Shown piece by piece: positions 28,587 to 36,801 of a stretch of 64,000 bases of DNA (the first letter of the stretch is position 1; each line of letters starts with the position of its first letter). Location: positions 1-64,000 of the forward strand of contig NZ_MDSS02000006.1 in assembly GCF_001758425.2 (NCBI RefSeq). Direction: 5' to 3'. The stretch is from Nesterenkonia sp. PF2B19. Lineage in GTDB: Bacteria > Actinomycetota > Actinomycetes > Actinomycetales > Micrococcaceae. The notes beneath the pieces were generated by a model. That model had not been told where the DNA came from. It ran no database searches and saw nothing but the letters and a program-made list of their open reading frames with translations. A program made the position numbers and the translations under genes.

Positions 28587-30014
28587 TCAGACCTCGATGG
28601 CGTGCATGACGTGCTTGACCCGGGTGTATTCCTCCACCGCATACCCGGAGAGATCCTTCCCATGCCCCGAAGCCTTGAACCCCCCATGAGGCATCTCCGC
28701 GACCAACAACAGATGCGTATTGACCCACACACACCCGAAGTCCAGATCCCGAGTGAACCGCATCGCCCGCGCCCCATCAGCCGTCCACACACTCGAAGCC
28801 AACGCATACTCCACCCCATTGGCCAGCTCCAACGCCTCCTGCTCCGAGGCAAACGACTGCACCGTGAGCACCGGCCCGAAGACCTCCTCCTGCACAATCG
28901 CATCCGACTGCTCAACCCCCGTGATGATCGTGGGCTCAAAGAAGAACCCCGGACTGCCCTCCACCGGGCCACCCCCGGTGAGGATCCGCGCATGCCCCGG
29001 CAACCCCTCGATCTTGGCCTGCACCGCCGCGAAATGCCGCGCATTGTTCAACGGCCCATAATCATTGAGCCCATCATCGACATTGCCGGTCCGGGTCGCT
29101 TCCGCCGCAGCCACCAGATGCTCCACCAACTCATCATGAGCTGACTCCTCGACCAACACCCGAGTCACCGCCGTACAGTCCTGCCCCGCATTGAAGGTCC
29201 CGAACTCCACCACAGCCTTCGCCACCGCCGCAAGATCCACATCACCGAAGACCACCGCCGGAGCCTTCCCACCGAGCTCCAGATGCGTGCGCTTCAACCC
29301 CGCCGAGGCGGCCACCGCCTCCCCGGCCCGCACCGACCCGGTCAACGAGACCATCGCCGCAGCCCGATGCTCCGTGAGCAGCCGCCCGGTCGAACCATCA
29401 CCGAGGACCACATTGACCACCCCGGTCGGGAAGATCTCCCCAGCCAACCGGGCCAACACCAGGGTGGACTCCGGAGTCGTCTCCGAGGGCTTGAGCACCA
29501 CCGTGTTCCCCGCCGCCAGAGCCGGGCCGATCTTCCAGATCGCCATCATCAACGGGAAGTTCCACGGCGCGATCTGCGCCACCACCCCCACCGGCTCCCG
29601 CCGCACATAGGAGGTATGACCCTCCATATACTCCGCGGCACCCCGGCCCTCCAGCATCCGGGCCGCCCCCGCGAAGAACCGCAGCTGATCCGCCCCCGCG
29701 GCGACCTCCTCCTCAGCGATGATCCCCCGCGGCTGACCAGTGTTGCGATGCTGAGCCTGAACCAGCTCCTCACTGTGGGCCTCGATGGCATCGGCCAACG
29801 CCAGCAGATGCTTCTGCCGCACCGACGGGGTCACCTGCTTCCACCCGGTGAAAGCCCGCTCAGCCGCCTCGAACGCGGCATCCACATCAGCGGCCCCCGA
29901 GATCGGCGAGACCGCCACCATCTCCCCGGTGGCCGGATCCACCACCTCGAAGACCTCCTGTCCCTGGGCCGGCACGAACCGACCATCGATGAAGTTCTCC
30001 AACCGCTCACCCAT
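28587..30014 (-). CDS. Aldehyde dehydrogenase, gamma-aminobutyraldehyde type
   Basis: 475 residues of the NAD(P)-dependent ALDH superfamily. Motifs in order are APWNFPLMMAIWKIGPAL, the catalytic Glu in HLELGGKAP, and the catalytic Cys in FNAGQDCTA near residue 280, then EEVFGPVLTV and the C-terminal MPHGGFKASGHGKDLS. The gene pattern and its place in the polyamine island point to oxidation of 4-aminobutanal to GABA, completing putrescine degradation; betaine-aldehyde use is the main alternative. Codon use is unlike all neighbours, with many GAT, AAT, CAT, TTG, TGT and GGG codons, which suggests recent transfer. The promoter region holds the second palindromic site 86 bases upstream. Confidence 0.88.
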   Translation of the reverse strand: MGERLENFIDGRFVPAQGQEVFEVVDPATGEMVAVSPISGAADVDAAFEAAERAFTGWKQVTPSVRQKHLLALADAIEAHSEELVQAQHRNTGQPRGIIAEEEVAAGADQLRFFAGAARMLEGRGAAEYMEGHTSYVRREPVGVVAQIAPWNFPLMMAIWKIGPALAAGNTVVLKPSETTPESTLVLARLAGEIFPTGVVNVVLGDGSTGRLLTEHRAAAMVSLTGSVRAGEAVAASAGLKRTHLELGGKAPAVVFGDVDLAAVAKAVVEFGTFNAGQDCTAVTRVLVEESAHDELVEHLVAAAEATRTGNVDDGLNDYGPLNNARHFAAVQAKIEGLPGHARILTGGGPVEGSPGFFFEPTIITGVEQSDAIVQEEVFGPVLTVQSFASEQEALELANGVEYALASSVWTADGARAMRFTRDLDFGCVWVNTHLLLVAEMPHGGFKASGHGKDLSGYAVEEYTRVKHVMHAIEV

Positions 30015-30096
30015 GATGACGCTCCTGTTCCTGTGGTGATGTCTTGTGATGCCGAGGGACGAGACCGGCCGGAAGGCCAGAGACTCCGCACCTCGC

Positions 30097-30118
30097 TTTA
30101 ATGATCGTGATTCATTTT
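30097..30118. promoter_or_regulatory. Second AATGA-N7-TCATT palindrome, aldehyde dehydrogenase/LLM promoter region
   Basis: The core AATGATCGTGATTCATT (30100-30116) repeats the dyad found before the amine oxidase, with identical arms and a seven-base centre. It lies 86 bases before the aldehyde dehydrogenase start and about 102 bases before the divergent LLM gene. The surrounding 20 bases are AT-rich, unlike the region as a whole. Confidence 0.62.
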
Positions 30119-30219
30119 AGGGTCGTATGACGTGACGCGCAACACGTCGTCCCGCTCCGCGGTCGGGGCCCGCCGCTGTCTCCGGTCGGCCCACCCCTTT
30201 CGGCAGGAGGAATACCCCG

Positions 30220-31266
30220 GTGCCGTCGCCGGTTCCTGCGGAGGTGAAGAGCATCGGATTCCTCTCCTTCGGACACTGGACGCCCTCGCCCCATTCGAGG
30301 ACGCAGTCAGCGCAGGACGCGCTGCTGCAGTCCATCGACCTGGCCGTGGCCGCCGAGGAGCTCGGCGCCGACGGGGCGTACTACCGGGTCCACCACTTCG
30401 CGCGCCAGCTGGCCTCCCCGTTCCCGCTGTTGGCCGCGATCGGCGCACGCACCAGCCGGATCGAGATCGGCACCGGGGTGATCGACATGCGCTACGAGAA
30501 CCCGCTGCGCTTCGCCGAGGACGCCGGGGCGGCGGATCTGATCTCCGGGGGCCGGCTGCAGCTCGGCATCTCACGGGGATCCCCCGAGCAGGTCATCGAC
30601 GGCTGGCGACACTTCGGGCATCGTCCCGCCGAGGGCGAGTCCGACGCCGACATGGCCCGCCGCCACACCGAGGCAGCCCTGCAGGTGCTCACCGGTGAAG
30701 GCTTCGCCGAGCCGAATCCACGGCCGATGTTCCCGAACCCTCCCGGGCTGCTGCGGCCCGAACCGCACTCCCCCGGACTGCGGGAACGCCTCTGGTGGGG
30801 CGCGGGCTCCGACGCCACGGCTCGTTGGGCCGCCCGGCAGGGGATGAATCTGATGAGCTCGACCCTGAAGGACGACGAGACCGGGGAGCCCTTCCACGTC
30901 CAGCAGCGGCGACAGATCGAGGCCTTCCGCCACGAGTGGGAGGGCCACGACCACGGCTTCACTCCGCGCGTCTCGGTGAGTCGGTCGATCGTGGCGCTCA
31001 CCAGCGACCAGGACCGGGCCTACTTCCTCGGGCAGCGCGAGGCCCAGGACCAGGTCGGCATGCTCGACGAGAGGACGCGGGCGATCTTCGGGCGCAGCTA
31101 CATCGGCGAGCCCGAGGAGCTGGTGCAGGAGCTGGCCCGCGACGAGGCCGTCGCCGCCGCGGACACGCTGCTGATCACCGTGCCGAACCAGCTCGGGGTG
31201 GACTACAACGCGCACCTGATGGAGTCGATCCTCACCGCGGTGGCACCCCCGCTAGGCTGGCGCTGA
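30220..31266 (+). CDS. LLM-class flavin-dependent oxidoreductase
   Basis: 348 residues, luciferase-like monooxygenase (TIM barrel) fold. Visible features are SIGFLSFGHWTP at the start, ELGADGAYYRVHHFA, RTSRIEIGTGVIDMRYENPLR, and DLISGGRLQLGISRGSPEQV, the typical LLM loop. The GTG start at 30220 has GGAGGA 8 bases upstream. The substrate cannot be predicted; flavin or F420 dependence is unclear. It is divergent from the aldehyde dehydrogenase and shares that promoter region and palindrome. Confidence 0.85.
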   Translation: MPSPVPAEVKSIGFLSFGHWTPSPHSRTQSAQDALLQSIDLAVAAEELGADGAYYRVHHFARQLASPFPLLAAIGARTSRIEIGTGVIDMRYENPLRFAEDAGAADLISGGRLQLGISRGSPEQVIDGWRHFGHRPAEGESDADMARRHTEAALQVLTGEGFAEPNPRPMFPNPPGLLRPEPHSPGLRERLWWGAGSDATARWAARQGMNLMSSTLKDDETGEPFHVQQRRQIEAFRHEWEGHDHGFTPRVSVSRSIVALTSDQDRAYFLGQREAQDQVGMLDERTRAIFGRSYIGEPEELVQELARDEAVAAADTLLITVPNQLGVDYNAHLMESILTAVAPPLGWR

Positions 31267-31293
31267 TGATGGTGTCTGTCGTCGGGAGTGATC

Positions 31294-32049
31294 ATGGGTG
31301 AATCAGTCCAGTTTCCGAGTTCGACCGGGCCGATGCTGGCCGGCCGGATCGACCTGCCCGAGGGTGCTGTCCGCGGGTGGGGCGTGTTCGTCCACGGCTT
31401 CACCCTCGGCAAGGACACTCCGGCCGCCTCGCGGATGTGCAAGCAGCTCGCCGCCGAAGGGATCGGCATGCTCCGCTTCGATGCCCTCGGCCTCCGAGAC
31501 TCAGACGGCGATTGGGGCGACGGATCCTTCACCGTGAAGGTCGACGACACCGTCCGGGCGTGCCAGTTCATGGCGGAGCGAGGCACCCCGGCGGACATCC
31601 TCGTGGGCCACTCTTGGGGCGGGGCCGCGGTGATCGCCGCAGCCGAGCGATCCCCCGGCACCCGCGCCGTGGTGAGCATCGGGGCGCCCGCCGATCCGAG
31701 CCATGTGGAGCATCACTTCGACGCGATCGCCGACCGTGCTGTGGCTGACGGTGAGGCCGAGTGGCTGGTCGGCGGCCGAGCGCTCACGCTGAAACGTGAT
31801 TTCGTCGAGGACGTGCGCCGTGCGGACATCGATGACAAGATCCGCGCCCTGTCCCTGCCGTTCATGGTGATGCACTCCCCCACGGACAACACTGTCAGCA
31901 TCGACAACGCCAGCACGCTCTTCTGGGCCACGAAGCATCCCCGCAGCTTCGTCGCCCTCGAGGGCTCGGACCACCTGCTGACTGCTGACGGCCAGGCCGC
32001 GCGGGCAGGGAAGATCATCAGCGCGTGGGCTGATCAGTACGTGGGCTGA
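31294..32049 (+). CDS. Alpha/beta hydrolase
   Basis: 251 residues with a serine-hydrolase triad: the oxyanion loop FVHGFTLGKDTPAAS, LRFDALGLRDSDGDW, the nucleophile motif VGHSWGGAA, the acid near HSPTDNTVSI, and the His in LEGSDHLLTA. This arrangement resembles the hydrolase domain seen with OsmC-type stress proteins. The ATG at 31294 has GGGAG upstream; a GTG two codons earlier is in frame. The last six codons lie inside a tandem repeat array. Substrate unknown. Confidence 0.8.
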   Translation: MGESVQFPSSTGPMLAGRIDLPEGAVRGWGVFVHGFTLGKDTPAASRMCKQLAAEGIGMLRFDALGLRDSDGDWGDGSFTVKVDDTVRACQFMAERGTPADILVGHSWGGAAVIAAAERSPGTRAVVSIGAPADPSHVEHHFDAIADRAVADGEAEWLVGGRALTLKRDFVEDVRRADIDDKIRALSLPFMVMHSPTDNTVSIDNASTLFWATKHPRSFVALEGSDHLLTADGQAARAGKIISAWADQYVG

Positions 32050-32090
32050 TCCGTACATGGGCTGATCAGTACGTAGGCTGATCAGTACGG
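32027..32090. repeat. Four tandem 16-bp repeats spanning a stop codon
   Basis: Units at 32027, 32043, 32059 and 32075 share the sequence GGGCTGATCAGTACGT with one to three differences. The first unit and the start of the second encode the C-terminus and stop of the hydrolase gene; the remaining units are in the intergenic gap. Each unit contains TGATCA, or TGATCC in the second. Confidence 0.9.
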
Positions 32091-32149
32091 GACGTGAGAT
32101 GACGGGGCGTCGGCCGGCACCGGCATCTGATCGGTTCACCCCTGGCTCG

Positions 32150-32698
32150 TCATTCCCCCCGCTGACCGTCGATCGACTCGCGCAGCAGATCTGCGTGGCC
32201 ATTGTGCCGGCTGTACTCCTCGATCGCGTGCACCAGGATGAACCGCAGCGTGACCACGGCGCCGTCGGGCCGGGCGCGGTCGGCGGATCTCTCCAGGCCG
32301 CCGTCGTTGAGGGCCTGCTGGGTGAGCCGCCGCGACGCCTCCACAGACCGCTCCCACAGAGCCCGCAGCTCCTGGGGAGAATCTGCGGCCGCGGAGTGCC
32401 ACTCCCAGTCCTCGTCTGCCTCCCAGTCCGCGCTGAGCCAGGGCTCCGCCGGTTCGCGGGCGAAGAGCGTGACGGAGAACCAGTGGTCTTCCACCAAGGC
32501 CAGATGCTTGAACAGCCCGCCCAGCGTCATGGTGGAGGGTTCCACCCGCTGAGCCAGCCCCGCGGCGTCGAGCCCCGCGCATTTGTGGGCGAGGGTCGCC
32601 CGATGGAACTCCAGGAACCCCAGAAGGGTCTCCAGCTCCCCGCCGGCGAGCGGGGCCTCCGGGCGCCCCTGCTCGTCCACCGTGAACTCCATGGTCAT
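32150..32698 (-). CDS. DinB-family protein (DUF664)
   Basis: 182 residues, four-helix-bundle DinB/YfiT-like superfamily. The metal-binding-type His pattern is visible: LGGLFKHLALVEDHWF in the second helix and LVHAIEEYSRHNGHADLLRE in the last. In actinobacteria these proteins are associated with mycothiol-dependent transfer reactions or detoxification. The exact reaction here is unknown. The ATG at 32698 has GGAGGG upstream. Confidence 0.88.
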   Translation of the reverse strand: MTMEFTVDEQGRPEAPLAGGELETLLGFLEFHRATLAHKCAGLDAAGLAQRVEPSTMTLGGLFKHLALVEDHWFSVTLFAREPAEPWLSADWEADEDWEWHSAAADSPQELRALWERSVEASRRLTQQALNDGGLERSADRARPDGAVVTLRFILVHAIEEYSRHNGHADLLRESIDGQRGE

Positions 32699-32801
32699 GG
32701 ATCTGCCCTCCGGTCGGCGATGGTCGGAAGCAGTCTTCCCGACGCCCGGTCCCCGGGCAACGGTTCCGGGCCGGTTCCCGACCGTGTGCGACCCCGGACG
32801 G

Positions 32802-32846
32802 CAGAAGGGGCGGGACCCACCCCTGTGGTGGACCCCGCCCCTTCTG
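32802..32846 (-). terminator. Strong hairpin terminator after the membrane gene at 32871
   Basis: A 20-base stem (32802-32821 with 32827-32846, two wobble pairs) lies 25 bases after the stop of the minus-strand membrane protein gene. The sequence is GC-rich, as expected for an actinobacterial intrinsic terminator. Confidence 0.75.
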
Positions 32847-32870
32847 ATGCTCTCCAGCGGTTGTGGGCCG

Positions 32871-33493
32871 TCAGGCGACCTTCCCCTGCTCGAAGTACCT
32901 GCTGACGTCCTTGGTGAACGCAGTGAGGAACCAGTAGACGTTCACCGCGATGAACGCGATGGACAGCACCAGCGAGAGGATGCCGATCGCCCCCGTGTCC
33001 AGCATCATCCCGATGCCGGTGAGGCCCCACAGCGTGAACAGGGTGCCGAGTGCGGCGAACACGGTGCCGAGGATCCTGCCCCAGTTCTTCACCTTGGTGA
33101 TGCCGAGGTAGGCCACGATGTAGAGCACCACCGGGATGATGAGCATGACGGCGGCGAAGATCATCCCCCGACCATGGCGAAGGAGAGTGTCTCCTCGTCC
33201 ACGGCCATGCCCTGGGCCGCCAACTGCTCACGCACCGCGTCCTCATCCGTCGCCTGGAACATCCCGACGAGTCCCGAGAGGACGTAGATCCCCAGAGAGA
33301 CGAGGGTGAGCTTCTTCAGCAGGCCGAACTTGGTCGGCTCGGCCATCGGCCCGCCGACCGCGTTCGGGTCATAGGGGTCGGTGCCGAACTTGGGCCCCTC
33401 GGGGCTCGGCTGCTGGTAGGGGTTCTGACCCGGCTGCTGGTTCGGGTCCTGCGGGTTCGGATGCTGGGGGTCCCCATAGGGCGAGCTGGTCAC
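32871..33493 (-). pseudogene. Hypothetical membrane protein, one frameshift in a G run
   Basis: Two frames meet at a run of five G (plus-strand C at 33164-33168). Adding one base restores MVGGMIFAAVMLIIP and a 208-residue protein. The N-terminal 50 residues are rich in Pro, Gln and Asn (NPQDPNQQPGQNPYQQPSP), a disordered cytosolic tail. Then come one hydrophobic span, a soluble segment rich in acidic residues, and three more spans ending at AFTKDVSRYFEQGKVA. The design resembles many small actinobacterial DUF membrane proteins. I do not recognise a function. It is followed by a terminator and stands alone on the strand. Confidence 0.7.
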
Positions 33494-33538
33494 GACTCTC
33501 TCCTTCTCACGATGATGTCCTTCACACTACCTGGGCGC

Positions 33539-34849
33539 CTACTCGTAGCGTAGGGCCTCGATCGGGTCCTTCTTCGCCGCACGCGCCGCCGGCAGGGTTC
33601 CTGCCAGGAAGGCGATGCCCACCACCAGCCCGGTGATGCTGAGGATCGCCACGGGGCTCACCGCATAGAGGATGAGTCCGCCGACGTCGCCGAGCGGCCC
33701 GCCGCTGCCGGTGAGCAGGGCATTGGCCACCACACCGGTGAGCACACCGCCGCCGACGCCGATGAGCGATCCGAGCAGACCGATCATCACGGCCTCCATG
33801 GAGAACAGCCCGAAGATCCGGCCGCCGGACATGCCCAGCGCCTTCATCAGCCCGATCTCCCGGGTCCGCTCCTGCACCGACATCAGCAGAGTGTTCACGA
33901 TGCCGAAGGAGGCCGCGATGAGGGCGATCACCGCGAAGCCGTAGAGGACCCACGCGATGGCGTCGATGACGGTCTGGATGATGCCCATGAAGTCCTCGAC
34001 CGTGAGACCGACCAGGCCCTCCTCCTGCAGGGCCTCCTTGATGGAGTCCTCAAAGGCCTCCATGTCCTCGACGTCGGCGGCGGCCTGGACGAAGGCGTCG
34101 TCCTGCTCCACGTCCAGCCCGGAGCTCTGGATCTCGTAGAGCTCATCGTTCAGAGCGTGCGAGGGCATGGGTGACCCGCCGATGCCGGCCAGGTTCTGCA
34201 CCGAGACGCCGACCACCTCGGCCTCGACGGTGTGCGACTCGCGGACCATGTCCGAGATGCCCAGCTCCACCGTCTCGCCCAGGACCGACTCCGGGTCGAC
34301 GTCCTCGTAGTCGTCGTCCGCGTCGTCGAAGATGGCCAGCCAGGTCTCCGGGACCGTGATCTCCATGGAGTCCCGGGCCGGGGTCTCGCCGGCCACGAGC
34401 TCCATGCCCGAGGCGTCGGCAGGAAGCCCCAGCTCGCTGAGCAGGTACTGCCCGCCGTCAGGGGCCTCGAGGTAGTCCGGCGAGACGAAGAAGATCGGGT
34501 CCACGTTCGTGATCCCGTCGATCCCCTCGATCGTCTCGATGTCCTCCTCGGTGAGCATCGCCTGACCGAACTCGCTCTGCTGGCCGGCGGTGTCCGGGTC
34601 GTACTCCTGCGGGCCCGGGCCGGTGTCCTCTCCCTGGCCCATGGCGCTGGCCTGCATCACATAGATCTGGTCCTGGTCTCCGTAGCCGTCGACCATGTCC
34701 TCGATGGTCTGGTTCACACCGGCGGCCAGCCCTGTGGTCACCGCCAGCGTGAACGCGCCGATGACGATGGCGATCACGGTCAGGAACGTGCGGAGCTTGG
34801 ACCGCATGGTGTTCCCCAATGCGGTCCGGGTGACGTCGAGAGCCCTCAT
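33539..34849 (-). CDS. FtsX/MacB-type ABC transporter permease
   Basis: 436 residues. The N-terminal segment MRALDVTRTALGNTMRSKLRTFLTVIAIVIGAFTLAV is the first span of FtsX/MacB permeases. A large extracytoplasmic domain of about 240 residues, strongly acidic, follows. Three C-terminal spans carry FGIVNTLLMSVQERTREIGLMKALG, the family coupling motif. It overlaps the ATPase gene by 4 bases (ATGA), making a two-gene exporter. No periplasmic adaptor is present, consistent with a Gram-positive bacterium. Substrate unknown. Confidence 0.88.
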   Translation of the reverse strand: MRALDVTRTALGNTMRSKLRTFLTVIAIVIGAFTLAVTTGLAAGVNQTIEDMVDGYGDQDQIYVMQASAMGQGEDTGPGPQEYDPDTAGQQSEFGQAMLTEEDIETIEGIDGITNVDPIFFVSPDYLEAPDGGQYLLSELGLPADASGMELVAGETPARDSMEITVPETWLAIFDDADDDYEDVDPESVLGETVELGISDMVRESHTVEAEVVGVSVQNLAGIGGSPMPSHALNDELYEIQSSGLDVEQDDAFVQAAADVEDMEAFEDSIKEALQEEGLVGLTVEDFMGIIQTVIDAIAWVLYGFAVIALIAASFGIVNTLLMSVQERTREIGLMKALGMSGGRIFGLFSMEAVMIGLLGSLIGVGGGVLTGVVANALLTGSGGPLGDVGGLILYAVSPVAILSITGLVVGIAFLAGTLPAARAAKKDPIEALRYE

Positions 34850-35610
34850 GCCCGGTCCTCCTCATCCTCGAGGCCCAGCTGGGCCGGGTCGAACGTCGTG
34901 TCCAGCTGCCCGGGCGTGATGACGCCGTGCTCCTCGGCCACGATGAGCCCGTCCTGCATATGCAGGCGGCGTTCGCACCGGCCGGCCAGATCTTCGTCGT
35001 GGGTGACGACCACCAGCGTGATCCCCTGATCACGGTGCAGGCCGAACAGGATGTCCTCCACCACCTCGGAGGTGGCGGTGTCCAAGTTGCCGGTGGGCTC
35101 GTCGGCGAAGATCACCGAAGGCCGGTTCACCAGGGCACGGGCGATGCAGACGCGCTGCTTCTGCCCGCCGGAGAGGTCCGTGGCGCGGTTCTTCGCCTTG
35201 TCGGCGATCTCCAGCTGCTCCAGGACCTCCATGCCGCGCTCGTTGCGCTGGGATCGGCCCCACCCGCCGATCTTCAGCGGCAGGGTCACATTGTCCAGCA
35301 CAGACTGGTTCGCGTTGAGGAAGAACTGCTGGAACACGAAGCCGAAGGTCTCGTTGCGCAGGCGGGAGACCTTCTTCGGGTCCAGCTGCGAGACCGGCCT
35401 GCCCTCCAAGGCGACGACGCCGGCGGTCGGCTCGTCCAGCAGGGCCAGCAGATGCATGAGGGTGGACTTGCCGGAGCCGGACTTGCCGACGATCGCCACG
35501 GACTCGCCGTCGTGGATCTCGAAGGTCAGCCCCTTCAGCGCGTCGAAGCGTGCGGCCCCTCGGCCGTACACCTTGACCAGGTTCTCCGTCTCGAGGACAG
35601 GGGTGGACAT
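34846..35610 (-). CDS. ABC transporter ATPase, LolD/MacB type
   Basis: 254 residues. The Walker A motif is GKSGSGKST, the Q-loop VFQQFF, the signature LSGGQKQRV and Walker B VIFADEPTGNLD, followed by the H-loop VVVTHD. The C-terminal 40 residues are an acidic tail rich in Asp and Glu. It is translationally coupled to the FtsX-like permease. The start ATG at 35610 has GAGAGGA upstream. Divergent from the second ABC ATPase at 35779. Confidence 0.92.
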   Translation of the reverse strand: MSTPVLETENLVKVYGRGAARFDALKGLTFEIHDGESVAIVGKSGSGKSTLMHLLALLDEPTAGVVALEGRPVSQLDPKKVSRLRNETFGFVFQQFFLNANQSVLDNVTLPLKIGGWGRSQRNERGMEVLEQLEIADKAKNRATDLSGGQKQRVCIARALVNRPSVIFADEPTGNLDTATSEVVEDILFGLHRDQGITLVVVTHDEDLAGRCERRLHMQDGLIVAEEHGVITPGQLDTTFDPAQLGLEDEEDRA

Positions 35611-35778
35611 GGTGATGTCCTCTCCATGGGATGGAAGCGGGTGATGGAACGGTGATCATTCTTCAGGATGAGGGCGCCGGGCACATCGACCGTGAGGATG
35701 ATTCACCCGCCGCCGCTGACAGCGGAGAACCCGGCGGAGCCCTGGTCAGGCGGTGGTTGCCCGCGTAAACTGCGCCAC

Positions 35779-36801
35779 ATGCCCGATTCTGCCCGTGCCA
35801 CCCGTGCGCCCGCGGCCGCCGACGCCGTCAGCTCCCGCCCCGACGGCGGAGCCGCCCCCTCCGACGCCATCACCGCCGTCGGCCTGACGAAGCGCTACGG
35901 CGACTTCACCGCCGTCGACGGAATCGACTTCAGCGTGGCCCGCGGCGAGTCCTTCGGTCTGCTGGGGCCCAACGGTGCCGGAAAGTCCACCACGATGCGG
36001 ATGATCGCCGCCGTCGCCTCCCGCACCGCCGGCGAGCTGTCCGTGGCCGGCCTGGACCCCGAGAAGCAGGGCCCGGAGGTCCGCGCCCGGCTGGGCGTGA
36101 TCCCCCAGCAGGACAACCTGGACGAGGAGCTCACGGTCCGGGAGAACATCATCATGTACGGCCGCTACTTCGGCCTGCCGCGCCGCTGGCTGCTGGGCAA
36201 GGCCGAGGAGCTGCTGGAGTTCGCGCAGCTGACCCAGAAGGCCAAGGCCAGGGTGGAGGACCTCTCCGGAGGCATGAAGCGGCGTCTGACGATCGCCCGC
36301 GCCCTGGTCAACGAGCCTGACGTGCTGCTGCTGGACGAGCCCACCACCGGGCTGGACCCGCAGGCCCGCCATGTGCTGTGGGACCGCCTCTTCAGGCTCA
36401 AGGAGACCGGCACCACCCTGGTGCTGACCACCCACCACATGGATGAGGCCGAGCAGCTCTGCGACCGGCTCATCGTGGTGGATCACGGCCGGATCATGGC
36501 CGAGGGCAGCCCCTCGGGGCTGATCCGGGAGCACTCCACCCGGGAGGTCCTGGAACTGCGCTTCGGCATGGACCGCAACGCCGAGCAGGCAGAGGAGCTC
36601 ACCGGCGTCCTGACGCCCGGCGACGCCGGCTTCGACCGCATCGAGGTGCTGCCGGACCGCCTGCTGGTCTACGCCGAGCGGGCCGAGGAGGCCCTGGAGC
36701 AGGTCCACGCCGCCGGTCACCGTCCGGTGACCTCCCTGGTGCGCCGGTCCTCGTTGGAGGACGTGTTCCTGCGGCTGACCGGGAGGAGCCTCATTGACTG
36801 A
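35779..36801 (+). CDS. ABC transporter ATPase, DrrA type
   Basis: 340 residues. Walker A GPNGAGKST, Q-loop VIPQQDNLDEELTV, signature LSGGMKRRL, Walker B LLLDEPTTGLDPQ and the H-loop LTTHHMDEAEQL identify a DrrA/NodI-type exporter ATPase. The first 40 residues are an Ala, Pro and Ser-rich extension. I start it at the ATG at 35779; no ribosome binding site is seen, but TAAACT 8 bases upstream could be a -10 element, which would suit a leaderless transcript. It overlaps the permease by 8 bases. Confidence 0.9.
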   Translation: MPDSARATRAPAAADAVSSRPDGGAAPSDAITAVGLTKRYGDFTAVDGIDFSVARGESFGLLGPNGAGKSTTMRMIAAVASRTAGELSVAGLDPEKQGPEVRARLGVIPQQDNLDEELTVRENIIMYGRYFGLPRRWLLGKAEELLEFAQLTQKAKARVEDLSGGMKRRLTIARALVNEPDVLLLDEPTTGLDPQARHVLWDRLFRLKETGTTLVLTTHHMDEAEQLCDRLIVVDHGRIMAEGSPSGLIREHSTREVLELRFGMDRNAEQAEELTGVLTPGDAGFDRIEVLPDRLLVYAERAEEALEQVHAAGHRPVTSLVRRSSLEDVFLRLTGRSLID

